A DNA stretch of 64,000 nt, taken from NCBI GenBank assembly GCA_947175545.1, contig CAMWNI010000001.1, forward strand, positions 434,001 to 498,000. The letters run 5' to 3'. Of this stretch, positions 37,134 to 44,252 are shown in pieces. This DNA comes from an uncultured Porphyromonadaceae bacterium (lineage in GTDB: Bacteria; Bacteroidota; Bacteroidia; Bacteroidales; Muribaculaceae). Made by a program: the position numbers and the translations under genes. Under the pieces are notes generated by a model that saw only the letters and a list, made by a program, of their open reading frames with translations, made no database searches and was not told where the DNA came from. The stretch's first letter is position 1, and each line of letters begins with the position of its first letter.

Positions 37134-39362
37134 TTATTTGAGGCGGATGGCGGTTTTTACGCCCTTGATTGTCTTTATTTTTTTGATTAGGGAGTCGAGC
37201 GCACGGGTTGAGTTGACGCCGACGGTCAGAGTGCCGCGGAAAAGGCCGTCGAGCGAGTCAATCGCAATGTTGCGCAGCTGGATGTCTTTTTCCTTGTTTA
37301 TTACGGATGATATGTTCGTCACGATGCCGATGTCGTCAGTACCGGTAACGGAGAGAGTGGCAGGAAATGACGTGTCGCCTGCACCGCTCCAGCGGGTCGT
37401 GATTATACGGTAAGGGTAGCGCTCGCGGATGTGACCGGCGTTCGGACAGTCGGACCGATGAATCTTAACCACTCCGTCCGAGCTGATAAAGCCGAAAACG
37501 GGGTCGCCGTAAATAGGGTTGCAGCAGCGGGCCATTTTGTAGTTCATTCCCTTGAGCGATGAGGAGCCGATTACAAGCACGTCGCTTGATTTTCCGCTTG
37601 CGTGATCGTCGTCGGTCTGTTGAAAGACAAAGCCTTCGGCCGAGCGGCGGTCATCGGCAGGCGCCTCTTCCGGAGTGGCGAACTCGACATATTGTTCAAG
37701 AACGCGGTTGGCGTCAAGTTGCTCTTCGGCAATGGCGGCATAGAAGTCAGTGACGGTTTTGTAGCCCGCTTTCTTGATGAAGCGCATCAGAGTCGGCTCG
37801 TCCAGTTCCATTTTTCGGTTCTTGGCGCGTCGGCTGAGGGTTTCGCGGCCAAGGTCGGCGCGTCGGTTCTGCGCTTCGTTGAGAACCTGTCGGATTTTCG
37901 TGCGTGCTTTTGATGTCACGACGAACTGTAGCCAGTCGCGTCCGGGGGTTTGCTGGGCCGAGGTGTTGATTTCGACTGTGTCGCCGCTCTGAAGCCGGTG
38001 GTTTATCTTGCGGTTCTTTCCGTTGACGCGTCCGCCTGTGCATGAGCATCCGAGCTTCGTGTGAATTGAGAAGGCGAAGTCGAGAACCGTAGCTCCCTTT
38101 GGCAGGCGGTGGAGGTCGCCACGGGGCGTGAACACGAACACCTCGTCAGAGTAGACGTCCATGCTCATATTCTTCATCAGTTCCATCGGTCCGGATTCTG
38201 CTGTTTCGAGAATATCACGGACATTGTTCATCCATGCGTCAAGTCCGCGCTCGCCTTTGATGCCTTTGTAGCGCCAATGTGCCGCCAGACCTTTTTCGGC
38301 CACGAGGTCCATCCGACGCGTGCGTATCTGAACTTCGACCCATTTTCCCTGCGGACCGCTGACCGTCGTGTGGAGGCTTTCATATCCGTTGCTTTTCGGA
38401 ATCGAAATCCAGTCCTTCATTCGTGCCGGATTCGGTTTGTACATGTCTGTCACAATCGAATAGGCGAGCCAGCAGTCGGCCTTTTCGCGTTCGGGAGGAG
38501 TATCAATAATGACTCGGATTGCGAAGAGGTCGTAGATATGGTCAAGGTCGTTATGTTGCTTTTGGATTTTATTCCAGATTGAACTGATGCTCTTTGTGCG
38601 GCCTTTGATATCGAATTTAAGTCCCGCGGCCTCAAGTTTGCTCTTGACCGGACCGATAAAGTCAGCGATGTAGGCGTCGCGAGCGGCCTTGCGCTGATTA
38701 AGGTCGTGAGCGATTTTCGAGTACACTTCGCGGTTGCTGTACTTGAGGCTGAGGTCTTCCAGTTCGCTCTTGATTGCGTAGAGGCCGAGGCGATGGGCCA
38801 GCGGAGCGTACAGATAGCGGGCTTCGGCAGCGACCGAGCGTACGGCCTCTTCGTCGGGGTGATGGTTGATTGCGCGCATGAGCTGTAGGCGCTCTGTGAT
38901 GACCGTGATGATTACGCGGATATCCTGGGCGAAGGTGAGCAGCAGATTGCGGAAGTTGTCGCTTTCGACGCTGGCTGTCTTGCCATAGAGCGAGTCGACG
39001 CGAATCAGTCCGCTGACCATTCCGGCAATGTCATCGCCCCAGTCTTCATTCGTCTTTTCGATGCTGAGAAATCCGGACTGGGCCAGAGGGGCCAGCATCA
39101 GGGCGATGGAAATTGACCGGTCCGGACTGACGGCTTCGGCCATAAGGTCTACGGTCTGCAAGCGGTGAATCAGCGCGTTCAGTCCGAAACGGTCGCGACC
39201 GTAATGACCGTGGCTTATGCCTTCGGCAATTACGTTGCGCAACCGGGCTATGTCGCCGTTCGAGGCGTTCTGTCCGAGCGCGCCAATCACTTTGCGGTAT
39301 AGCCCTGGCAGTTGACGCCGTTCGGAGTCAGTGAAATATGGGTTGTTGTCGTCGGCAATCAT
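37134..39362 (-). CDS. relA: RelA/SpoT-family (p)ppGpp synthetase with degenerate hydrolase domain
   Basis: The 742-residue protein has the RSH order: HD-hydrolase-like region (1-200), synthetase (about 250-365), TGS (about 400-460; VFVFTPRGDLHRLPKGATVL) and a C-terminal ACT domain. In the hydrolase part the HD motif position reads MLAPL (89-93), and the site corresponding to the ADRL aspartate reads TERL, so hydrolysis is probably lost. The synthetase keeps GRTKSISSIWNKI, D278 in DLFAIR, GYESLHTTV and E343 in VEVQIRT, so synthesis should work. It makes the stringent-response alarmone on starved ribosomes; a separate hydrolase would be needed elsewhere. It sits on the minus strand between the TPR gene and the lipoprotein gene. 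Confidence 0.92.
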   Translation of the reverse strand: MIADDNNPYFTDSERRQLPGLYRKVIGALGQNASNGDIARLRNVIAEGISHGHYGRDRFGLNALIHRLQTVDLMAEAVSPDRSISIALMLAPLAQSGFLSIEKTNEDWGDDIAGMVSGLIRVDSLYGKTASVESDNFRNLLLTFAQDIRVIITVITERLQLMRAINHHPDEEAVRSVAAEARYLYAPLAHRLGLYAIKSELEDLSLKYSNREVYSKIAHDLNQRKAARDAYIADFIGPVKSKLEAAGLKFDIKGRTKSISSIWNKIQKQHNDLDHIYDLFAIRVIIDTPPEREKADCWLAYSIVTDMYKPNPARMKDWISIPKSNGYESLHTTVSGPQGKWVEVQIRTRRMDLVAEKGLAAHWRYKGIKGERGLDAWMNNVRDILETAESGPMELMKNMSMDVYSDEVFVFTPRGDLHRLPKGATVLDFAFSIHTKLGCSCTGGRVNGKNRKINHRLQSGDTVEINTSAQQTPGRDWLQFVVTSKARTKIRQVLNEAQNRRADLGRETLSRRAKNRKMELDEPTLMRFIKKAGYKTVTDFYAAIAEEQLDANRVLEQYVEFATPEEAPADDRRSAEGFVFQQTDDDHASGKSSDVLVIGSSSLKGMNYKMARCCNPIYGDPVFGFISSDGVVKIHRSDCPNAGHIRERYPYRIITTRWSGAGDTSFPATLSVTGTDDIGIVTNISSVINKEKDIQLRNIAIDSLDGLFRGTLTVGVNSTRALDSLIKKIKTIKGVKTAIRLK

Positions 39363-39460
39363 TGGCTAATCAACATGGAAGGGCGGTTCCCATGGTGGAA
39401 ACAGCCCTTCCGTGAGTTTGTTAAAGCGATTTAGATTAAAAGAATTGCTTCCAGTCGTCT

Positions 39461-41173
39461 TTATTTCAGCTTTTCGATGTAATCGCGCAGGGCCTGGTTT
39501 TCGGGGTCGAGTTCAAGCATTTTGAGATACCAGGTTTTGGCTCCGTCTACGTCTTTGATGCTCAGATAGTAGCTTGCAATCTGTGCGAAGCCTTCGCGGT
39601 AGGTGTCGGCGCGGTCTGTGCGGTTCTGCGGGTCAAGATCGAGAAGTTCAAGCATCTTGGTGTAAGTAGCAGCAGATTCTTCCGAGGGCTGGTTGTCGTT
39701 CTTGACAAGAAGCATGCGGGCCTTGTTGCGGTAGGGAATGAAGTTCTCAGGCACACGCGCGATTACCTGGTCAATGGCAGCGATTGCGCCGTTGATTGCT
39801 TCTGCTTTTTCTTCCGATCCGGCTTCAGCGGTTGCGGCTACGTTCTGATAGCGGCTGCCAAGGTCAACGAGGTCCTGGGTTGAGTAGGTTCCGGCGTCAA
39901 TGTATTGCTTGTATGCGTTAAGCGAGTTGATGTAGGCCTGATGAGCTTCCTCCTGGAAGGCGGCGGAGCTGATTTCGTCGGTTGCGGCCTTCTGTGATTT
40001 GAGTGCGCGGCTGCCGGCCTGAGAGTAAGCGGTTGAGAGGTTCTTCAGCAGGTCAACCTTGTCAGGGTTGGTTGCGACGGCCTTCTTCCAGGCTTCTACT
40101 TCGCCGTCATATTCCTCAAGTTCGTTGAGGATGCCGGCATAGGAAGAATAGTCGTTTGCGGTGAAGCGGACGTCGGGCATTGCGAAGAACTCCTCGGCGG
40201 CTGCTTTTGCGGCTTCGGTCTGGCCAAGTTTGTCAAGGTCAAGGAAGAGGATGCGTTTCATCTGCACCGAATTGGGCTGTTTTGCCAGAATTGACTTGGC
40301 AAGGTCAAGGCTCTCCTGATACTTCTCGCCGAAGTAAAGAAGAACGGCATAACGTTCTTCGTCCTGAACGAAGTGGTTCGGGTTCTTGATGTATTCGGCA
40401 TACTGCTGGGCGGCGCGGGTCCACTGGTCGTTGTCATAGTAGCGTTCGGCCAGTTCGCGCTGTGCCATTGCTGAGTTAGGGGCGATGGTCAGCAGTTCCT
40501 GTAGTTTTTCAATTGCATACTGGGGGTTGATTTTAGCAAATACCTTTGAATATTTAACGTAAGCTTCTGGGGTATTGGAGTTCCAGTAGATTGCCTGTGT
40601 GTATTCAGAAGCGGCTTCGCCTATTTTCTGAGAGGATTCTCCTTCGGCAATTGCTTCGTCGCGGAGCTTGTCGCCGCGCATGATGTAGTAGTCAGTATTT
40701 TTCTTGTCCTTGGAGTAGGCGTCGTTCATATATTTTTCATACTCCTTGGCATAAGCAACGGGGTCAGCCTGATAATAAGCGCGGGCAATTGCAACCATGA
40801 CGGAGGCCTTCTTCTGAGCCTTGAGAGCGAGTTTGAACTGCTCGGCCGCACCCTTGGCGTCGCCGTTTTTGAGCAGCATTGAGCCGAGGCCTACATAGTT
40901 CAGGCCGTTTTTGGGGTTGAGGTTGATGCCTTCAGTGAAGTTTTCTGCCGCGGTTTTGTTGTCGCCGTCCTGAAGGGCTACGGCGCCGAGATAATAGAGA
41001 GCTGTCGCGCGGTCGGTCTCGGGAGCGTCAATTGTGCGCGAGAGAATTTCGCGTGCGTTGTCAAACTGGTCGGCCTTGAAGTATTCAATGCCGTCCATAT
41101 AACCTTGAGTCTGTGCGGAAGCGTTCAGTGCGAAGCCTGCCGCCATCGCGAGCATAAGATGCTTGAGGTTCAT
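39461..41173 (-). CDS. Exported tetratricopeptide-repeat protein
   Basis: The 570-residue product has a signal peptide ending ALNASAQ and many TPR-like helical pairs (for example AAEQFKLALKAQKK, EKLQELLTIAPNSAMAQREL). Such proteins are protein-protein scaffolds in the periplasm or envelope. It lies 80 nt downstream of the PstS-like lipoprotein gene in the same direction, so a shared envelope function is plausible. No enzyme motif is visible. Confidence 0.87.
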   Translation of the reverse strand: MNLKHLMLAMAAGFALNASAQTQGYMDGIEYFKADQFDNAREILSRTIDAPETDRATALYYLGAVALQDGDNKTAAENFTEGINLNPKNGLNYVGLGSMLLKNGDAKGAAEQFKLALKAQKKASVMVAIARAYYQADPVAYAKEYEKYMNDAYSKDKKNTDYYIMRGDKLRDEAIAEGESSQKIGEAASEYTQAIYWNSNTPEAYVKYSKVFAKINPQYAIEKLQELLTIAPNSAMAQRELAERYYDNDQWTRAAQQYAEYIKNPNHFVQDEERYAVLLYFGEKYQESLDLAKSILAKQPNSVQMKRILFLDLDKLGQTEAAKAAAEEFFAMPDVRFTANDYSSYAGILNELEEYDGEVEAWKKAVATNPDKVDLLKNLSTAYSQAGSRALKSQKAATDEISSAAFQEEAHQAYINSLNAYKQYIDAGTYSTQDLVDLGSRYQNVAATAEAGSEEKAEAINGAIAAIDQVIARVPENFIPYRNKARMLLVKNDNQPSEESAATYTKMLELLDLDPQNRTDRADTYREGFAQIASYYLSIKDVDGAKTWYLKMLELDPENQALRDYIEKLK

Positions 41174-41253
41174 TGGCTTGGTTTATTTGTTTATTGGTTT
41201 TGATTGTAAAATTCTAAGTTCTTTGATATCTAACGCGCCCGGAGGTTTAAATA

Positions 41254-42255
41254 TTATTCGCCGCTGACGCTGACGTTTACCATTCGGGGCTGAATAGTTG
41301 CCGGCAAGACGCCTGTCATCTGAATGACTTTCTGGCCCTGCATTCCGGTCACAAAGGCATAAAAGGCGTTGTCCAGCGAGCCGCCGACCGAGGTCGAAAT
41401 CATGTAAATCGAGCGGAAAAGCGGATAGCGACCGTCGTAGATATAGGCCTGGTAAGGTTTGTAGGCCTCAGGCGAGTCGTCGCCGCTGACGGCAAGTACC
41501 TTGATGCGGTCCGAGAAGCCCAGAGAAGTGGTGTCGTTGGCGGTCGAGCGTTCGCGCATTTCCTCGCGTGAGATGACGGAGCCGTTCATGTCTGTTGTTA
41601 TCCAGCTGACGCCGATTACGCCGAGCGTGTTGGGGCGTCGGCTAACTGCATCAAACACTTCGCGACTGGAATTTTCGGCATAGATTTTCGCAGCGAGAGG
41701 CTGGCCGCCGTTGATGCTGTCACGCATAAACTGATAAAGGCTTGAGCCGTTTTGGTCAAACACCAGGCGGATTGAGTCGAGTTTCGTCGGCCACATGTCC
41801 TGCCATGAGGTTATCCGGCCGGAAAGAATGTCGCGCAGTTCCTGCATCGAAATGACACTCTGGGGGTTCTCGTTGTTGACTATCAGGGCAACGGCGTCGA
41901 CTGCAATCCGCTGTTCGCGCGGACGGCGTTTGCGGTTTTTCAGGCGAATTTTTTCATCCTTCGTCAGTCGGCGGGCGGCAATGATGGTGCGGATGCCGTT
42001 GTCAGGGTTGAGCAGAGAATCGAAGCATTGCTGCTGAGGCAGGTAGTAAGGAATGATATAGGCCTGCCGTTTGGGTGTGGCATAAGTATATTCGAAGACG
42101 TCAATCTCTTGGTCAATGATGTTCTCAAACGAGGCATCGCAGACAACCTGAGTCTTTGAAATCTTCGGACCGGCCTTTTCGGCATTCGATTTTTTGCCGC
42201 ATCCGCTCAACGCCAGCGCGCCGAGCAGAATCAGTGAAATTCCTTTCAGTTTCAT
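41254..42255 (-). CDS. PstS-like substrate-binding lipoprotein
   Basis: The 333-residue product has a lipoprotein signal LSGC (Cys19). Stretches such as DAVALIVNNENP, LRDILSGRITSWQDM and VIGVSWI resemble the PBP-like fold of phosphate-binding PstS. No pst transporter genes are adjacent; instead it overlaps a small membrane protein gene by 4 nt and precedes a TPR gene, so it may act in sensing or envelope assembly and not in ABC transport. The ligand is unproven. Confidence 0.82.
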   Translation of the reverse strand: MKLKGISLILLGALALSGCGKKSNAEKAGPKISKTQVVCDASFENIIDQEIDVFEYTYATPKRQAYIIPYYLPQQQCFDSLLNPDNGIRTIIAARRLTKDEKIRLKNRKRRPREQRIAVDAVALIVNNENPQSVISMQELRDILSGRITSWQDMWPTKLDSIRLVFDQNGSSLYQFMRDSINGGQPLAAKIYAENSSREVFDAVSRRPNTLGVIGVSWITTDMNGSVISREEMRERSTANDTTSLGFSDRIKVLAVSGDDSPEAYKPYQAYIYDGRYPLFRSIYMISTSVGGSLDNAFYAFVTGMQGQKVIQMTGVLPATIQPRMVNVSVSGE

Positions 42256-42482
42256 CCGTTATAGTCAATTCCTTTAGCCTGACGGATTCCGCGCCAGATT
42301 CCATAGAGAATAAACAGAGTGCCGCCAACCCAGCGCACCCAGGCGAAATTCTGGTCAAAGCCGAAAAAGTTCATGTAAAGTAAAATTCCCATGCCGACAT
42401 AAATCAATATCATAAAAATGCCGAACACGTTGCGCATAATCTTGCCGGGACCGGGTCGATTATTAGGGTCGTAGGTTGCCAT
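42252..42482 (-). CDS. Small two-helix membrane protein
   Basis: The 76-residue product has a polar N terminus (MATYDPNNRPGPG) and two membrane segments (IFMILIYVGMGILLY; WVGGTLFILYGIWRGI). It overlaps the next gene by 4 nt, a sign of translational coupling. Function is unknown. It has a promoter element about 90 nt upstream. Confidence 0.8.
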   Translation of the reverse strand: MATYDPNNRPGPGKIMRNVFGIFMILIYVGMGILLYMNFFGFDQNFAWVRWVGGTLFILYGIWRGIRQAKGIDYNG

Positions 42483-42570
42483 AGTGCCGTTTTTTGTTTT
42501 GTTAGAGTTTAATTTTAGCGTTCTTATGATTGAAAAACGTGGTTATGAGTCTTAAAGTTCTTATTTTGGG

Positions 42571-42578
42571 CAAAGTTA
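42571..42578 (-). promoter_or_regulatory. -7 element upstream of the small membrane protein operon
   Basis: TAACTTTG on the minus strand fits TAnnTTTG. No TTTG was found 20 nt upstream. Confidence 0.5.
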
Positions 42579-42607
42579 CCAAAAAAATCCGGTTTTCTTC
42601 TTCTTTG

Positions 42608-43549
42608 TTATAATAAATTAACGTTATAAGTGTCATAGACAACCGTGCGGCCGCCGAAGCCCTCTTTCTGATACATCAGGTCGGCGTTCAGAAAGGAGCC
42701 GTCTCCTTCAGTCGACTTTCCGAAATCGAAGTAGGGTACGCCGGCATAGGTCTCGCCAATTAGCCGGCTGAAGAGCAAGTCGAGGGCGCCAAGCCGTTTC
42801 CCTTCGGGCGAGGCCGATATATACTGGACATGGGCAACCCGCTCGGTCAGGAAAATAACGGCTCCGGCCAGGCACTCGCTGCCGCGGGTGGCCGTGTGGA
42901 GGCGGATCTGCCGTGGAAAACGGTTGCGTAGAAGGTTGATTTCTTCAAGTGAATGGACCGGTCCGACGCCATACTTATCATGCAGATTTGTTGACAGCAC
43001 ATTCCAGAACGGGCCGAAATTGTCAACCTCTTCGTTGACGGTGATTCCGGCTGCGAGCGCCTTGCGGACTCCGGCCTTGCGTATGTCACGCATTTTCGGG
43101 TGATCGTTATGGAAGATACAGGCCGCCGCGTCACGCCCCGCAAGGGTTGCGCCGAGGCGGAATAGCGCGTAAAGGTCTTCCTCGGCCGGCATCCGATGGT
43201 AGATGTGAGGCGTCGGTCGGTAAATCAGTTTTGAGAATCCGCTGCGGCGGTAATGGTCAACAATCAGGCGCAGCGTTTCGACGGTTTCGTCAGCTGTGGC
43301 TTTGACTCCTAAAATCAGGCCGCCGTAGGTCAGGCCGCCGTGCGAGCGCACTTCGGTCGAGTGGGCCGATGCGGGCAGGAGCGCGTGGAGCTTTCCTCGT
43401 CGGTAAACCATCAGCGAACAGTCGCGGAAGCGGTCGGCATGATAGTCCATGAATTGCCGCGTCAGCAAAAAGGTTCCGTTTTTCGATTCGGCGACAAAGC
43501 GGTCCCAGTCCGGCGCCAGCTCCGGCAAATAAGGTTTAAGTTCAAACAT
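42608..43549 (-). CDS. FemAB/GNAT-like acyltransferase
   Basis: The 313-residue cytosolic protein resembles the acetyltransferase_6/FemAB group: an N-terminal subdomain with FLLTRQFMDYHADRF, a middle part with KLIYRPTPHIYHRMP, and a C-terminal subdomain with LAGAVIFL, YISASPEGKRLGAL and PYFDFGKSTEG. Relatives add amino acids or acyl groups to cell-wall or polysaccharide precursors; the exact substrate is unknown. A -7 element lies 5 nt before the ATG, so its mRNA may be leaderless. Confidence 0.82.
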   Translation of the reverse strand: MFELKPYLPELAPDWDRFVAESKNGTFLLTRQFMDYHADRFRDCSLMVYRRGKLHALLPASAHSTEVRSHGGLTYGGLILGVKATADETVETLRLIVDHYRRSGFSKLIYRPTPHIYHRMPAEEDLYALFRLGATLAGRDAAACIFHNDHPKMRDIRKAGVRKALAAGITVNEEVDNFGPFWNVLSTNLHDKYGVGPVHSLEEINLLRNRFPRQIRLHTATRGSECLAGAVIFLTERVAHVQYISASPEGKRLGALDLLFSRLIGETYAGVPYFDFGKSTEGDGSFLNADLMYQKEGFGGRTVVYDTYNVNLL

Positions 43550-43554
43550 CAGCG

Positions 43555-43562
43555 CAAATATA
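43555..43562 (-). promoter_or_regulatory. -7 element directly before the FemAB-like gene
   Basis: TATATTTG on the minus strand ends 5 nt before the ATG at 43549. It lies in the T-run end of the rpmH terminator. No TTTG sits at the expected -33 site. Confidence 0.5.
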
Positions 43563-43610
43563 GTAAAAAAAATGATAACGGGTGCCTCTCCTCGTCAGGA
43601 GCGACACCCG
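43563..43610 (-). terminator. Terminator of rpmH
   Basis: On the minus strand, CGGGTG (43605-43610 complement) pairs with CACCCG (43579-43584 complement), with an inner CTCCT/AGGAG pairing, followed by a T-run at 43565-43572. Confidence 0.82.
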
Positions 43611-43639
43611 CATCGGGGGACGTTTCCGTCAGTCAGCAA

Positions 43640-43795
43640 TTACTTGCTTGCGATTTCGTCGGAAACAGTCAGGCGCTTACGGCCTTTTGCGCGGCGGCGG
43701 GCAAGCACCTTGCGACCGTCGGCGGTAGACATTCTTTCGCGGAAGCCGTGCTTATTCACGCGCTTGCGGTTAGAGGGCTGAAAAGTTCTTTTCAT
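43640..43795 (-). CDS. rpmH: 50S ribosomal protein L34
   Basis: This 51-residue, strongly basic protein starts [20 protein letters not shown] and continues [20 protein letters not shown], the classic L34 sequence. It is an RNA-binding protein of the large ribosomal subunit. It has its own promoter (43853-43883) and terminator. Confidence 0.98.
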   Translation of the reverse strand: MKRTFQPSNRKRVNKHGFRERMSTADGRKVLARRRAKGRKRLTVSDEIASK

Positions 43796-43852
43796 TGCTA
43801 ATTGATTTTATTTTTACGTAAAAATTTGTTTTTCGTACCTATTTACGGACCG

Positions 43853-43883
43853 CAAAGTTACGAAAATTTTTCCAATTGCCAAA
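43853..43883 (-). promoter_or_regulatory. Promoter of rpmH
   Basis: On the minus strand, TTTG (43880-43883), a 19-nt spacer and TAACTTTG (43853-43860). The leader is about 52 nt. Confidence 0.72.
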
Positions 43884-43922
43884 ATTTCACCGCAAAAACT
43901 TGCTAAAAGATGAGTGCGGCTG

Positions 43923-44234
43923 TCAAGACCGGGCCAGTGGCCGGCGTGAGCGGATGCCGACGCGATCAAGTCCGGCGTAGCAGACAATCGGGGCGTAGGT
44001 CAAGATATCATCTGCGGGGCTGCATTTGTGGATTCCAATCTCGTTGTTGATCCATTTTCGGGCCTGGACGAACGGCTTCACTCCAACTCCGAGGACCCCG
44101 ACGGCAATTAACGCACCGTGCGCAATGAGCTGGTTAGGCTCAAAGCGCACGGTGTCGTTTGTGTATCGGATGTCATTGGCAAAGAATGCCTTACACGCAG
44201 GCAGGAGTAATAACAATACTTTTTTTAGCCTCAC
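43923..44234 (-). pseudogene. N-terminal remnant of a PAP2-family phosphatase
   Basis: The 103-residue frame has a signal-like start (MRLKKVLLLLLPACKAFFA) and then FEPNQLIAHGALIAVGVLGV and DDILTYAPIVCYAGLDRVGI, the region that normally leads into the PAP2 catalytic core. It stops at RSRRPLARS without any of the KxxxxxxRP, PSGH or SRxxxxxHxxxD motifs, so the catalytic two thirds are missing. It lies between rpmH and the SGNH gene. It is probably a deletion remnant. Confidence 0.6.
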
Positions 44235-44252
44235 TCGTCCCTGTTGAAGTGT

